DNA of 64,000 nt, taken from NCBI GenBank assembly GCA_947631115.1, contig CANRKB010000008.1, positions 1 to 64,000 on the forward strand, in the 5' to 3' direction. The notes under the pieces are model-generated. The model searched no databases. It was given only the letters and a program-made list of their open reading frames with translations, and was not told the origin of the DNA. The position numbers and the translations under genes are program-made. This DNA is from an uncultured Clostridia bacterium (GTDB lineage: Bacteria; Bacillota; Clostridia; Oscillospirales; Ruminococcaceae). Positions 19,309 to 28,562 of this stretch are shown in pieces. Positions within the stretch are counted from its first letter, which is position 1. Each line of letters begins with the position of its first letter.

Positions 19309-19980
19309 TTATTCTACAAGATACCCCTGCCCTATTTTCGTTATTATAAAATCGGAAAGTCCTACGGCGTCCAGCTTTTTACGCAGGCGGTTTATATTCA
19401 CCGTCAAAGTGTTTTCGTCTATAAACTGACGGGTTTTCCAAAGGCGCTCCATAAGCTTTTCACGGCTGACTATTTTCCCTTTGTTTTCCATAAGGCAAAG
19501 CAAAATGCGGTATTCGTTTTTCGACAGCGGGATATTCTCGCCGTTATACATAAGCGTATCGTCGCCCGTATTCAGAAAAGCTCCGCGGTGATGTAAAACG
19601 GGAACGCTCGCCGCGAGGTCGTAAACTCTCCTAAGCAGCGCCTGAATTTTCGCAATAAGCACCGACCCGTCAAACGGCTTTGCAATAAAGTCGTCCGCGC
19701 CCATATTCATTGCCATAACGATATTCATATTATCGGACGCAGACGAGATAAAGATTATCGGAACGTTTGAGAGTTTTCTTATTTCCTTGCACCAATGATA
19801 ACCGCTGTAAACGGGAAGCCCTATATCTAAAAGAACTATGTGCGGCTGAAAATCGCTGAAGTCGCTTATGACGTCTCTGAAATTTACCGCTATCCTACAT
19901 TCCATTTCCCATCTCTCGGCGTTTTCTTTTATAAGCTCGGCAATTTTTTCGTCGTCTTCTACTATCAATACTTTGTACAT
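19309..19980 (-). CDS. OmpR-family response regulator of the Bce-like module
   Basis: 223 residues: receiver domain at 1-115 with the phospho-acceptor at D52 (VLLDIGLP) and lysine in FIAKPF, then a winged-helix output domain at ~125-220 (LSKNEYRILLCLMENKGKIVSREKLMERLW, TVNINRLRKKL). It should activate the transporter genes when phosphorylated by the adjacent kinase. First gene of the operon, starting after GGAGC. Confidence 0.95.
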   Translation of the reverse strand: MYKVLIVEDDEKIAELIKENAERWEMECRIAVNFRDVISDFSDFQPHIVLLDIGLPVYSGYHWCKEIRKLSNVPIIFISSASDNMNIVMAMNMGADDFIAKPFDGSVLIAKIQALLRRVYDLAASVPVLHHRGAFLNTGDDTLMYNGENIPLSKNEYRILLCLMENKGKIVSREKLMERLWKTRQFIDENTLTVNINRLRKKLDAVGLSDFIITKIGQGYLVE

Positions 19981-20033
19981 ATTTGCTCCTTCGGGTCTGA
20001 AGTGTTCTTAAAAATCGGCTGACCGACAAATTC

Positions 20034-20062
20034 AGTATAACATATAATCACGGAAAAATCAA
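20034..20062 (-). promoter_or_regulatory. promoter of the Bce-like operon
   Basis: Minus-strand TTGATT, 17 nt, TATACT, about 50 nt upstream of the response regulator. Confidence 0.65.
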
Positions 20063-20113
20063 TAAATTTTTATAAAGCAAACCTTTGTATCAACTTTTGA
20101 ATATCTATGCATA

Positions 20114-20156
20114 AAGAAAAACCGCTTCGTGCCGTTAAACGGCGCAAAGCGGTAAT
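20114..20156 (-). terminator. terminator after the 20.2 kb gene
   Basis: Minus-strand stem ACCGCTTTGCGCCGTT/AACGGCACGAAGCGGT followed by a T-rich run. Confidence 0.8.
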
Positions 20157-20185
20157 TTAATGCGGTTAATATTAAAACAAAGATC

Positions 20186-20464
20186 TTACGAAAAAATTGC
20201 TTCCGTAAGCCAGACATACGCCGCGTCAAGCGCCTCGTAAAATCCGATAAAATCTCCCCTGCGCGCCTTTGTAATATCTGCCTCGGGCGTCTGAGGAACA
20301 AGCTGTACCATTATTTTATCAGGAACATCGCGGTCAGCTATCTTCTTTGTTTCCTTTACGACAAGTCTTGCGGCAAAGGAATCGCCGCCGCTCCCGTAAA
20401 AAATAGTGTTTCCGCTTCTGATAAGAGGAAATCCTCTGTAATACATGAGCTTATTTTCTTCCAT
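20186..20464 (-). CDS. conserved-looking hypothetical protein, 92 aa
   Basis: 92 residues, soluble, with recognisable strand-rich segments (LMYYRGFPLIRSGNTIFYG, KIMVQLVP). GGAGGTAATTATAA precedes the ATG and a terminator follows. It lies 24 nt after the DUF4340 gene in the same direction, so it may be the last gene of the Gld-like ABC operon. No family recognised and no function assigned. Confidence 0.65.
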   Translation of the reverse strand: MEENKLMYYRGFPLIRSGNTIFYGSGGDSFAARLVVKETKKIADRDVPDKIMVQLVPQTPEADITKARRGDFIGFYEALDAAYVWLTEAIFS

Positions 20465-20488
20465 TTATAATTACCTCCTGAAAATTAT

Positions 20489-21952
20489 TTACATTTTTAT
20501 TATATCCTCGCCGTTTATCAACCGAATAACGTTTTCACATAGCCGCTCGGCATAAATGGCGTTGACTTTGAATATTGGTTTTCCGTCTATAACGGCAATG
20601 TTTTTCCTTTCGTCCGCTTTATAAAACTCGACAAGATTTTCCTTACAGCCGTATTTCTCCTCATACTTTTCGGCATATTTAAACTTTACGGAAAAAATCG
20701 GACTCCCGCTTATCTCGCCCGAATAATATTCCTCTCCGTATGAGCCTATGAGCTGTTGGTAATAACTGCGGAATTTATCTGTGTCAATTTCTTCGCCTTT
20801 ATAGAAAAACTCCTTTTTCTCATCATCTATGTCAAACACAAAAGTGCCGTCCGCGGTCGTTATTTCTATTTGCTCGACATAGTAGATATACGGAGAGAGC
20901 GGGCGCTTTGAAATCATCTGCTCAGGCTTGAATGTTGCCCACACGGCTTTGTCCTCTGGAAGCTCGAAAATGCAAGGATTTCCCTCAAGCACCGCGTAAT
21001 ATCCCGTGACTTCATTTAATCCTTCGCCTGTATCCTGCTTTATCTCATCTCCGATAAGTAGTTTTTTCCTATCGGTTCCGAGCGTAAATTCAACGACAGT
21101 AAACGGGTCAAGCAGTCCGCATTTTTCCATATTTTCATCGGTCTGTTCCAAATACACGCAACGGCTCATGGTAAGAGCGCAAAGGCTGTTGTAAAGCGCC
21201 GAGCCGGAACTTTCGTCAACCTCGGCGGTAAACGGGCTTATAAATCTATGCGTGTTTGACGTTGCCGAAACAAAATCTTCATCGGACAAAATATCCGACA
21301 TATAGCGTATCTCTACTGCTTCTTCAAGATCTTTACGATTTATCGTAACGCTTTCAACCGTCGTATCGCTCAAACTTTCCGTAAGCGTAAGCTCTACAAA
21401 ATCCTTTATGTCTTTGAACACTCCCGAAACATTATCCTTATCCGCCGTCAGAACGTTTCTGTCGTCTGTACGAAAATAATAAGCGGTATCCGAGGGATTT
21501 GCAATTCCGAAATAAAGCTTGGTCACGGTATCGTCGTCGAAAGTTACCGTTACTTCCGAAAGCGGGTCTTCAAGTCCGTATTTTTCAAGGTTCTCGGCGT
21601 TTTCTTCTACAAGAGGCTGTCTTGAAAGAGTCGCAAGTCCTCCGATAAACGCATTCACAACGTTTTCGTCCTGCTCCGCTCCTAAAAGCTGTCCGCACGT
21701 CCAATAAAACTCGGTCTTGCTGTCTTCGGTTTTTTCAACTCTTGTAAACAGAAAACTCCCGAATTGATTTTTGACTGAAACGGCCTCGACATTCTCTCGG
21801 TTTTTGTTTGTGACGCTAACTGTCGGAACATTCTCATCGGACGGGCTTTCCTCTTTTTTCTCGGGAAAGAATATCAGTATTACCGCCAGTATTACTCCGA
21901 GAACGGCAAGCGCTGAAGCGGAAATGACAATTGCCTTTGTCCCCCTTGTCAT
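20489..21952 (-). CDS. DUF4340 protein, Gld-type ABC system component
   Basis: 487 residues from the ATG at 21952, which overlaps the previous stop as TGATG and has GGAGG 8 nt upstream. One N-terminal membrane helix (AIVISASALAVLGVILAVILIFF), then a long extracytoplasmic region of repeated beta units. The pattern VEENAENLEKYGLEDPLSEVTVTF and later TDENMEKCGLLDPFTVVEF is typical of DUF4340. These proteins regularly accompany GldF/GldG-like ABC exporters; their role is unknown but presumably envelope-related. Confidence 0.85.
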   Translation of the reverse strand: MTRGTKAIVISASALAVLGVILAVILIFFPEKKEESPSDENVPTVSVTNKNRENVEAVSVKNQFGSFLFTRVEKTEDSKTEFYWTCGQLLGAEQDENVVNAFIGGLATLSRQPLVEENAENLEKYGLEDPLSEVTVTFDDDTVTKLYFGIANPSDTAYYFRTDDRNVLTADKDNVSGVFKDIKDFVELTLTESLSDTTVESVTINRKDLEEAVEIRYMSDILSDEDFVSATSNTHRFISPFTAEVDESSGSALYNSLCALTMSRCVYLEQTDENMEKCGLLDPFTVVEFTLGTDRKKLLIGDEIKQDTGEGLNEVTGYYAVLEGNPCIFELPEDKAVWATFKPEQMISKRPLSPYIYYVEQIEITTADGTFVFDIDDEKKEFFYKGEEIDTDKFRSYYQQLIGSYGEEYYSGEISGSPIFSVKFKYAEKYEEKYGCKENLVEFYKADERKNIAVIDGKPIFKVNAIYAERLCENVIRLINGEDIIKM

Positions 21953-23475
21953 CAGCGGTGCCTCCTGCAAACATAGATAACTATTCCCGCCGCGATTATC
22001 AGAACGGGTATTACTATGCACAATATTATACCGAGAACGTTTGCCGTGGTTGCGTTCATTTCAAACGTTACGGCGTCAAACGATTTCGGGGTTATGGATA
22101 TGCCCGAGTTCCTGCCGCACATACCGTCGAATATTCCGAGGAAGAAGAGCTGGTTTCCCACGTTTGAGTAGGACATAAGCGTCTGTCCCGCGAGGGCGTC
22201 CGACCCTGCCGCACAGACTCTGCTGACGTTGTCCGAGCCGTTTTTCGAGGACATAACAACGTCGTTATAAATACCCGTCTCCGCTGAAGAAAGGTCAAAT
22301 TCTTCATCTTCTCCCAGGTCGAGCGGATACAAAAACGAATTTTCAAACGAACCTAAAAGCACATCGAGCTGATTTGAAGTTCCCGAAAGAGTATAAACAG
22401 GGCGCAAGTCCGAACCTATCATCATCATTCCAAATGCGTCCTGAGTAAACTCGGTGTCCTTTATATCCTGCAAATGGATATAATACGTCTGCTGGTTTAT
22501 CAGATAATCGGGGTTTTTCTGCCCTATAACAGAATACCCTACCGACAATCCCCAATCATTCAGAAAGCCCTCTATATTCGGAGTTTCGGGCTGGTCGGAA
22601 GAAGCAAAATAGAAAACGTTCTTTCCCGACTGTCCGCCGTTGTCGAGGAATTTATCGAGCTTTGCGAGCTGTCCCGCGCCATAATCGGAAGTCGGCGCAT
22701 ATACCACGACAACGTCCGCGTCTTCGGGAATTTCTCCCGTAAGAATATTTACGGTTTCAATTTCATAGCCGTTCTTTTTGAGCAGATCCGAAAGCGCTTC
22801 GCTCCCATGCTCGCCGTAGCCCTCGGTGAATACGACCTTTGAAGGATCGTCGTCCGAAACGTAGAGCATTGCCGAAACAGCCTCCTGCTCGATATAAGAG
22901 CCTGCAATGTATCCATAGTAATAGTAATAATACATCGCGTCTTCATTGTCAAGCCCGAAATAATCGTTCGGGGTAATTATCCTGTATCTCCCCGAATTTT
23001 TATTTTCAACTACAACGCAGGCTTCCGTAAGTCCGTCTTCGGAAAACTTCGCCGCAAAATCGGGGTTTTGTTCAAGGTCAAGAAAATCAAGCGTTATGCG
23101 GCTGCTGTAGGCGCTGAGTTTTTTCAGGATCTCGTCTACCTGTTTGAAATAATCTCCGCCCTCGTTAAATCTCTTTTCCGAGCTTGTAACGGTAATCGAA
23201 ATGTCCGTATTTAGAAAATAGTCGAGATAATACTCCGTCTGACTGTCGAGAGAATACAGACCCTTTGCCGTAAGGTCGGCTTTTAGCCCGAACCTGTCCG
23301 ACAAAATGCCTATAATTATATTAAGCACAACTGCCGCCGCGATAAACAGCGCCGTAAACACCGCCGCAACGACGATATATTTTTTGCGCGGACTTCCCTC
23401 GTGAACAGACGCGGCAACTGATTTTTCGTTCTTTACCGCGTTTTCCTTTTCGGGGATATTGTTTTTCTTTTTCAT
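21952..23475 (-). CDS. GldG-like ABC auxiliary protein
   Basis: 507 residues. A lysine-rich cytoplasmic tail, a membrane helix at ~34-60, then an extracytoplasmic region opening with DLTAKGLYSLDSQTEYYLDYF, as in the GldG/IFT52-like family. It includes KVVFTEGYGEHGSEALSDLL and DADVVVVYAPTSDYG, and ends in a membrane helix (VLGIILCIVIPVLIIAAGIVIYVCRR). It works with the ATPase and permease encoded just upstream. The name comes from gliding bacteria, but in Clostridia the transported substrate is unknown. Confidence 0.88.
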   Translation of the reverse strand: MKKKNNIPEKENAVKNEKSVAASVHEGSPRKKYIVVAAVFTALFIAAAVVLNIIIGILSDRFGLKADLTAKGLYSLDSQTEYYLDYFLNTDISITVTSSEKRFNEGGDYFKQVDEILKKLSAYSSRITLDFLDLEQNPDFAAKFSEDGLTEACVVVENKNSGRYRIITPNDYFGLDNEDAMYYYYYYGYIAGSYIEQEAVSAMLYVSDDDPSKVVFTEGYGEHGSEALSDLLKKNGYEIETVNILTGEIPEDADVVVVYAPTSDYGAGQLAKLDKFLDNGGQSGKNVFYFASSDQPETPNIEGFLNDWGLSVGYSVIGQKNPDYLINQQTYYIHLQDIKDTEFTQDAFGMMMIGSDLRPVYTLSGTSNQLDVLLGSFENSFLYPLDLGEDEEFDLSSAETGIYNDVVMSSKNGSDNVSRVCAAGSDALAGQTLMSYSNVGNQLFFLGIFDGMCGRNSGISITPKSFDAVTFEMNATTANVLGIILCIVIPVLIIAAGIVIYVCRRHR

Positions 23476-23485
23476 AATATCCCCC

Positions 23486-24205
23486 TTATGCGTAGCGGCG
23501 GCGTTCGATAACGCGTATTGTCAGAAAGTTGAACACTACCGTTATGCTCAGAAGAAACACCGTGTTTTTTAGGCTGAATATCCCCTGAGTAAACTCGCTG
23601 TACTTGTAATAAACCGAAAGAGAATTTATGATCCCCGCAAACGTATCGTCCGTTATATAATTTGAAATGATGTCAAACATACATATCACTATATTAAGAC
23701 CTATACTTCCTATCGCCGCTATCATCTGGCTTTCGGTAAGAGATGAGATGAAAATTCCTATCGAGATAAACAACATACCTATAAGCACAAGACCCGTATA
23801 GTGTCCCCAGAACATCGCCCACTCAAATCGGCTGCCCGCCGCCGAAACTGCAAACGACAGAAAGACCGCATATATTATCAGGACAACGCTCGCGCAGAAG
23901 AAAACGAAAAACGCTCCCAAAAACTTTCCCGCAACTATCCCGAAAAGACTGACGGGACTTGTAAGAGTGAGCTGGTCGGTTTTCTGGCGCTTGTCGTCGG
24001 CAATTGTCCTCATAGTAAGAACGGGTATCAATATAACGTTTATGAAAAACATCATCTGGAAAACTCCGCCCATAGCCGAGCTTCCGATGCTTAGACAATT
24101 AAGCCACAAAAACAGTCCCGAAAATCCGCAGAATACCGCAAGGAAAACATATCCGAGAGGAGAGGTGAAATATGCTCTTATCTCGCGTTTCATTATCGCA
24201 AGCAT
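23486..24205 (-). CDS. ABC-2 type permease, GldF-like
   Basis: 239 residues with six predicted membrane helices, opening with MLAIMKREIRAYFTSPLGYVFLAVF, the standard start of GldF-type ABC-2 permeases. It contains TMRTIADDKRQKTDQLTLTSPVS. The start codon shares one base with the ATPase stop and it lies 10 nt before the GldG-like gene. It forms the membrane channel of this exporter. Confidence 0.92.
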   Translation of the reverse strand: MLAIMKREIRAYFTSPLGYVFLAVFCGFSGLFLWLNCLSIGSSAMGGVFQMMFFINVILIPVLTMRTIADDKRQKTDQLTLTSPVSLFGIVAGKFLGAFFVFFCASVVLIIYAVFLSFAVSAAGSRFEWAMFWGHYTGLVLIGMLFISIGIFISSLTESQMIAAIGSIGLNIVICMFDIISNYITDDTFAGIINSLSVYYKYSEFTQGIFSLKNTVFLLSITVVFNFLTIRVIERRRYA

Positions 24206-25164
24206 TATTCTCCACCTCCGTTTTCCCCGTAAAAGTCGCCTGTCGTAAGTTTTAAGAATATTTCCTCAAGGCTAAGCTCCGTGTTTTTCATAAGCAGAAT
24301 GGGATAATTTCTCGCCGCCATACGTCTGAATATTTCTCTTCTAACATCGCAGCCCTCTTTTTGGGATATTTCATATTCCGAAACGTTCTTTGCGGGGCTT
24401 TTTAACTCATATACACGGTCAATATCGGAAATTCCCGTCAGAATATCCTTTACTTCTTTTGACGGCCCCTCTATCTGAACAAGGAGCTTTGCGTCGGGAG
24501 AAAGCGAATGTGACAGGTTTTCGGCGGTATCGTTGGCGATGAGCTTTCCGTTGTTTATTACCACTATTCTGTCGCAGACCGCCTGTACTTCGGGAAGAAT
24601 GTGCGACGACAATATAACGGTATGATTCTTTCCGAGCTTTTTTATAAGCGAGCGGATTTCTATTATCTGCTTCGGGTCAAGTCCTACAGTCGGCTCGTCA
24701 AGTATAAGTACCTTTGGATTTCCTACGAGCGATTGAGCCAAACCTACTCTCTGGCGATAACCCTTTGAAAGATTTCGTATAACGCGCTTTCTGACGTCCG
24801 CTATTCTCGACAGCTCGCATATCTCTCCGAGATGAGAGCGCTTTGGGAGCTTGCATTTTTTAAGATCGTATACGAAATCAAGATACTCGTTTACGGTCAT
24901 ATCAAGATAAAGCGGTGGAATTTCGGGAAGATAACCGATATTCTTCTTCGCCGAAACAGGGTCTTCTAAAACGTCAATGTCGTTTATAAGGACCTGTCCG
25001 CTAGTTGCGGAAAGATAGCCCGTGAGTATATTCATGGTGGTTGATTTTCCCGCGCCGTTAGGTCCGAGAAATCCGAGTATCTCGCCGTTTTCGGCACGGA
25101 AGCTTATATTGTCAACGGCTTTTTTAGAGCCGTAATTCCTGCATAGATTATTTACCTCGATCAT
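24205..25164 (-). CDS. ABC exporter ATPase, GldA-like
   Basis: 319 residues from the ATG at 25164 (GGGGGAAAACT upstream). The track's longer start reads into repeat element B and is artefactual. Walker A GPNGAGKST, signature LSKGYRQRVGLAQ, Walker B VLILDEPTVGLDP and a DrrA-like C-terminal domain are present. It powers the following GldF-like permease. Its leader contains a full copy of family B between the ribosome binding site and any promoter. Confidence 0.93.
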   Translation of the reverse strand: MIEVNNLCRNYGSKKAVDNISFRAENGEILGFLGPNGAGKSTTMNILTGYLSATSGQVLINDIDVLEDPVSAKKNIGYLPEIPPLYLDMTVNEYLDFVYDLKKCKLPKRSHLGEICELSRIADVRKRVIRNLSKGYRQRVGLAQSLVGNPKVLILDEPTVGLDPKQIIEIRSLIKKLGKNHTVILSSHILPEVQAVCDRIVVINNGKLIANDTAENLSHSLSPDAKLLVQIEGPSKEVKDILTGISDIDRVYELKSPAKNVSEYEISQKEGCDVRREIFRRMAARNYPILLMKNTELSLEEIFLKLTTGDFYGENGGGE

Positions 25165-25178
25165 AGTTTTCCCCCGTC

Positions 25179-25311
25179 CAGGCTGTCGATAAAGCCCCAT
25201 CTGCGTTGTCAGCGGCAATGCAACAGCCACAAAGGCTAGTTGCATTGCCGCTTCAGTGTTGTGCGCCGCAGGCGCTCAATACGAGCATACTGGGGCTTTC
25301 TCAACAGCCTG
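25179..25311. repeat. intergenic element family B, copy 1
   Basis: 133 bp bounded by CAGGCTGTCGATAAAGCCCC and its near-complement GGGGCTTTCTCAACAGCCTG. Inside are two nested hairpins (AGCGGCAATGCAAC...GTTGCATTGCCGCT and GCGCC-GCA-GGCGC). It sits in the 5' leader of the ABC ATPase gene, 15 bp from its ATG. Ends match loci at 33.7, 51.4 and 53.8 kb. Confidence 0.8.
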
Positions 25312-25400
25312 AAATTTCTCATTTCACACTATCTGAAATTTAATTGTTTATTATAATTGTAATTGATGTCAGTGAAAAATATGTGAACCGAAAATGAAAC

Positions 25401-26288
25401 TTATAGAGTATTTTTTACATCTTGGGCGATTTGCTCCCTGAGAGCCGACAAATCGGCAAATTTCTTTTCGCCGCGCAAAAATCCGCACAGCGACACGGGT
25501 ATCTTTTTTCCGTAAAGATCGCCGCTGAAATTCAATATATGAGTTTCCATGACAACATTGTCCGTTTTTCCGACAGTCGGACGCACTCCGATATTCGTTA
25601 TACCTTTGAGGTTTTTTCCGTCTACTTGTACAAAGCTTTTATACACGCCGAACTTCGGGATAACGTTTGTTTCGGGGATTATCTGGTTTATCGTCGGAAA
25701 AGAGAGCTTTCTGCCTATCTCGTTTCCGTGGACTACATTGAGCTTAAAGCTAAGTTCATAGCCTAAAAGCCTGTTTGCTTCTTCTATTTTTCCCTCGCGG
25801 ATAAGCTCGCGTATGCGCGTTGAGCTTATAGGCTCGCCGTCTATGCAGATGTCCTTTGCTATATGAGCCGAAAAGCCGTATTTTTCCGAAAGCATAAGAA
25901 GCTTTTCGGGCGTTCCCTCTCCGCCTTTTCCAAAGCGGAAACTTTCTCCGCAGCACGCAAACCCGATATTCAGTTTTTTTACAAGTATCCTGCTCACAAA
26001 CTGTTCGTAGCTTAATCCGCAGACCGCGGCATAATCGGGAGCGTAGAGATATTCGACGCCCATTTTTTCGAGCATTTCCCTCTTGTTCTCAAAGGAGATT
26101 ATGTCCTCCTGCTTTGAGAATTTAGGGAGCGTCGTGTCGCAGTTGAATGTAAAAACTGCAGGCGCAAGATCTTTCTGCGAAAAAGTTTTTCCTATGACAT
26201 AGACATGCCCCAGATGCAGTCCGTCAAAATATCCGAGCGCAACGGCGGTTTTTCTCCTCGGCGCCGCGCCGTATGTTATATCTATCAA
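25401..26288 (-). CDS. ribF: bifunctional riboflavin kinase/FAD synthetase
   Basis: 295 residues, normal length. The N-terminal FAD synthetase nucleotidyltransferase domain has LGYFDGLHLGHVYVI and ISSTRIRELI. The C-terminal flavokinase domain (~175-290) has GRKLSFPTINQI and KGITNIGVRPTV. It makes FMN then FAD from riboflavin. Last gene of the rimP-infB operon after truB, a common order in Bacillota. The synthetase motif departs slightly from the usual GNFDGVH, with tyrosine in place of asparagine. Confidence 0.95.
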   Translation of the reverse strand: MIDITYGAAPRRKTAVALGYFDGLHLGHVYVIGKTFSQKDLAPAVFTFNCDTTLPKFSKQEDIISFENKREMLEKMGVEYLYAPDYAAVCGLSYEQFVSRILVKKLNIGFACCGESFRFGKGGEGTPEKLLMLSEKYGFSAHIAKDICIDGEPISSTRIRELIREGKIEEANRLLGYELSFKLNVVHGNEIGRKLSFPTINQIIPETNVIPKFGVYKSFVQVDGKNLKGITNIGVRPTVGKTDNVVMETHILNFSGDLYGKKIPVSLCGFLRGEKKFADLSALREQIAQDVKNTL

Positions 26289-26310
26289 ATTATTTCACCT
26301 GTTTTTGTTG

Positions 26311-27210
26311 TCAACCTTGAAAATGTTTTACCGAAACAAGTTCACCCTGTTCGTTTATCATTCCCGCTCCGAGCAGAATCGGCGCGTCCTCGGAATATAT
26401 CAGCAAAAGCTCTCCTTTGGGGATCTCAGCGTTACTGTCATTTGTACTTCTGAGCCGCGCCGCGTCAAGCCTTACGCCGTTTAAGTACAGTCTTTTCTGC
26501 ACATCATCGAGAACAACGGGAAAATATCCCGAAAGCACATTATCGACCGACCACAAACAAAGCTCGTCCACGGGCTTTGAATTTATATCCTCAATTGTCA
26601 CGCACTGCGAAAGCGTAAAGCCGCAGCTTTTTGTTCTGACAAGGCTCGTCATGACCGCGCTTGTTCCCAGAGTTTTTCCTATATCGTCTATAAGCGAACG
26701 GATATACGTTCCCGCGGAACAATCGACTTCAAAAGCGCCGTTTCTGCCGTCAAAATCTTTCAGCTCAATGCGCGTTATTGTTATCCTCCGCGCTTTTCGC
26801 TCCACCTCGACGCCCTTTCGCGCAAGATCGCAGAGCTTCTGACCGTTTACTTTAAGAGCAGAATACATCGGCGGTATTTGGTCTATGTCTCCGATAAATC
26901 TTCCGAGCGCTTTTTCAAGCTTTTCGCGCGTTACGCTTATCTCTTGCTGTTCAGTGCAATTACCCCAAATATCAAGCGTATCGGACTTTACTCCGAGCCT
27001 GAAGCCCGCGCGATAGCTCTTGCTTTTATCGAAAACAAGATCGACGGCTTTCGTTGCGTTTCCTATAAATACGGGCAGAACGCCTGTCGCCATAGGATCG
27101 AGAGTGCCGCCGTGCCCTACTTTTTTTGTGCCGAATTTTTTTCTAACGACGGCAACCGCGTCAAACGACGTAAAGTTCTGCGGCTTATTTACGACAAGTA
27201 TCCCGTTCAT
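26311..27210 (-). CDS. truB: tRNA pseudouridine-55 synthase
   Basis: 299 residues from the ATG at 27210, which overlaps the nrnA stop as ATGA. Catalytic motif HGGTLDPMATGVLP holds the nucleophilic aspartate; substrate motifs ILVVNKPQNFTSFDAV and CSAGTYIRSLIDDIG are present. It modifies U55 in the T loop of tRNAs. The C-terminal part (~240-299) resembles the usual PUA-like extension. Confidence 0.96.
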   Translation of the reverse strand: MNGILVVNKPQNFTSFDAVAVVRKKFGTKKVGHGGTLDPMATGVLPVFIGNATKAVDLVFDKSKSYRAGFRLGVKSDTLDIWGNCTEQQEISVTREKLEKALGRFIGDIDQIPPMYSALKVNGQKLCDLARKGVEVERKARRITITRIELKDFDGRNGAFEVDCSAGTYIRSLIDDIGKTLGTSAVMTSLVRTKSCGFTLSQCVTIEDINSKPVDELCLWSVDNVLSGYFPVVLDDVQKRLYLNGVRLDAARLRSTNDSNAEIPKGELLLIYSEDAPILLGAGMINEQGELVSVKHFQG

Positions 27211-28172
27211 ATTATTCCCGCTTTTTTGCATGCTTCTTCGCAGGCTTTTATAACCTGAGCTGCGGCTTCTTCAATTGTGCCGCCTTTAAAAGAACAGCCC
27301 GACGCTCTTTCGTGTCCGCCGCCGCCGAAAAGCTGCGCAATCTCGGAACAGTCAATAAGCTTTGAAGAACGCAGCGACAATTTATAAACGCCCTTTTTCT
27401 TTTCCTTTGCGCATATGCCAATATCCACGCCCTGTATTTGACGGGGAATATTCGCGAGCGCGCCGATGTCGTCGCTGTCTATACCCTCTATGCTTTCGGT
27501 CATAGAAAGCGGAGCATAGATTATAGCTATATGACCGTCGGCGTAATATTCTATTGTATTGAGAGCAAACTGTTCGAGCTTTATTCTGCCTTTTGTTTTC
27601 AGCTCAAACATGGTATAGTTTATACCCGCAAAATCCGCTCCTAAGCCTATCAAATCTGCGGCGATACGGTGGGTGCGCGGGGTGGTGTTGCTGTATCTGA
27701 AACAGCCCGTGTCGGTCGCAGTTCCCGTATAGACGGAGTTTGCAAGAGCCTTATCAAAAGGAACTCCGAGCTCGTTTATTATCTCGTAAATTATCTCGCA
27801 AGCCGCCGCGCTGTCCGCGTCTAAAAGCGTTCTTTTTGCATATTCGGTGTTTGAGATATGGTGATCAATGCAAAGCTCGGCTTTGTCGCCTGTTTCTTTC
27901 ATATCGCCGAGCAGCTTTGTATCCGCGACGTCCACGCACACTATCGTCTTAGGCTCGAAATCCTGCGCCTTTACGGCGTCAAAAAGATAATCGAATTTAT
28001 GGGGTATTTCTTCGGGGCATACCGCTTTCGCATTTTTCCCCAGCCTCTGAAGCGCTCCGCAAAGCGCCGTGCCGCAGCCGAGAGTATCGCCGTCGGGACT
28101 TGCGTGCATAAGGATAAGATAATCGTCGTTTTCGCGAAGAAATTTTACCGCTTCTTTTATGTCAATCCTCAT
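27207..28172 (-). CDS. nrnA: DHH-DHHA1 oligoribonuclease/pAp phosphatase
   Basis: 321 residues from the ATG at 28172, which overlaps rbfA by 11 nt. The DHH phosphoesterase motifs are SPDGDTLG, VCVDVAD and CIDHHISN. The C-terminal DHHA1 domain has LFGGGGHERASGC. NrnA degrades short RNAs and 3'-phosphoadenosine 5'-phosphate. Position between rbfA and truB is classical for Bacillota. Confidence 0.95.
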   Translation of the reverse strand: MRIDIKEAVKFLRENDDYLILMHASPDGDTLGCGTALCGALQRLGKNAKAVCPEEIPHKFDYLFDAVKAQDFEPKTIVCVDVADTKLLGDMKETGDKAELCIDHHISNTEYAKRTLLDADSAAACEIIYEIINELGVPFDKALANSVYTGTATDTGCFRYSNTTPRTHRIAADLIGLGADFAGINYTMFELKTKGRIKLEQFALNTIEYYADGHIAIIYAPLSMTESIEGIDSDDIGALANIPRQIQGVDIGICAKEKKKGVYKLSLRSSKLIDCSEIAQLFGGGGHERASGCSFKGGTIEEAAAQVIKACEEACKKAGII

Positions 28173-28530
28173 CGCTTTCACCCTTATCCTTTGAAAATCC
28201 CGATATGATCTTGTCGATATGCTCCGCATAATCAAGAGAATTATCCGAAAGGAATATAAGTTCGGGCATTTTGCGCATTCTTATTCTTGCGGCTATCATC
28301 TTCTTGAAATAACCGCCCGCGGCTTTCATGCCCTCTACAGCTTTTGCGGTGCGTTCTTCCCCGCCCATGCACGATACCCATACCTTACAGTATGAAAAGT
28401 CGCTCGAAAGCTCCGTGTGCGTTATTGTCACAAAGCTTTCGGAAACGCGCGGGTCTTTTACTCCCGCTACCGCCGCGGACAATTCTCTTAAAATATCCTC
28501 GTTTATGCGTTTAATATTATAATTCGGCAT
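28162..28530 (-). CDS. rbfA: ribosome-binding factor A
   Basis: 122 residues with the single KH-like fold of RbfA (RINEDILRELSAAVAGVKDPRVSESFVTITHTELS; LIFLSDNSLDYAEHIDKII). It assists 16S rRNA 5'-end maturation in 30S assembly. AAAGGA precedes the ATG; 32 nt downstream of infB. Confidence 0.95.
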   Translation of the reverse strand: MPNYNIKRINEDILRELSAAVAGVKDPRVSESFVTITHTELSSDFSYCKVWVSCMGGEERTAKAVEGMKAAGGYFKKMIAARIRMRKMPELIFLSDNSLDYAEHIDKIISGFSKDKGESDED

Positions 28531-28562
28531 AGTAATTTCCTTTACTCATAACAAAGGAATAC

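Noticed and set aside
24205-25245. Longer ABC ATPase start (MQLAFVAVALPLTTQMG...)
   Set aside because: The extra N-terminus is translated from repeat element B; ATG 25164 has a good ribosome binding site.
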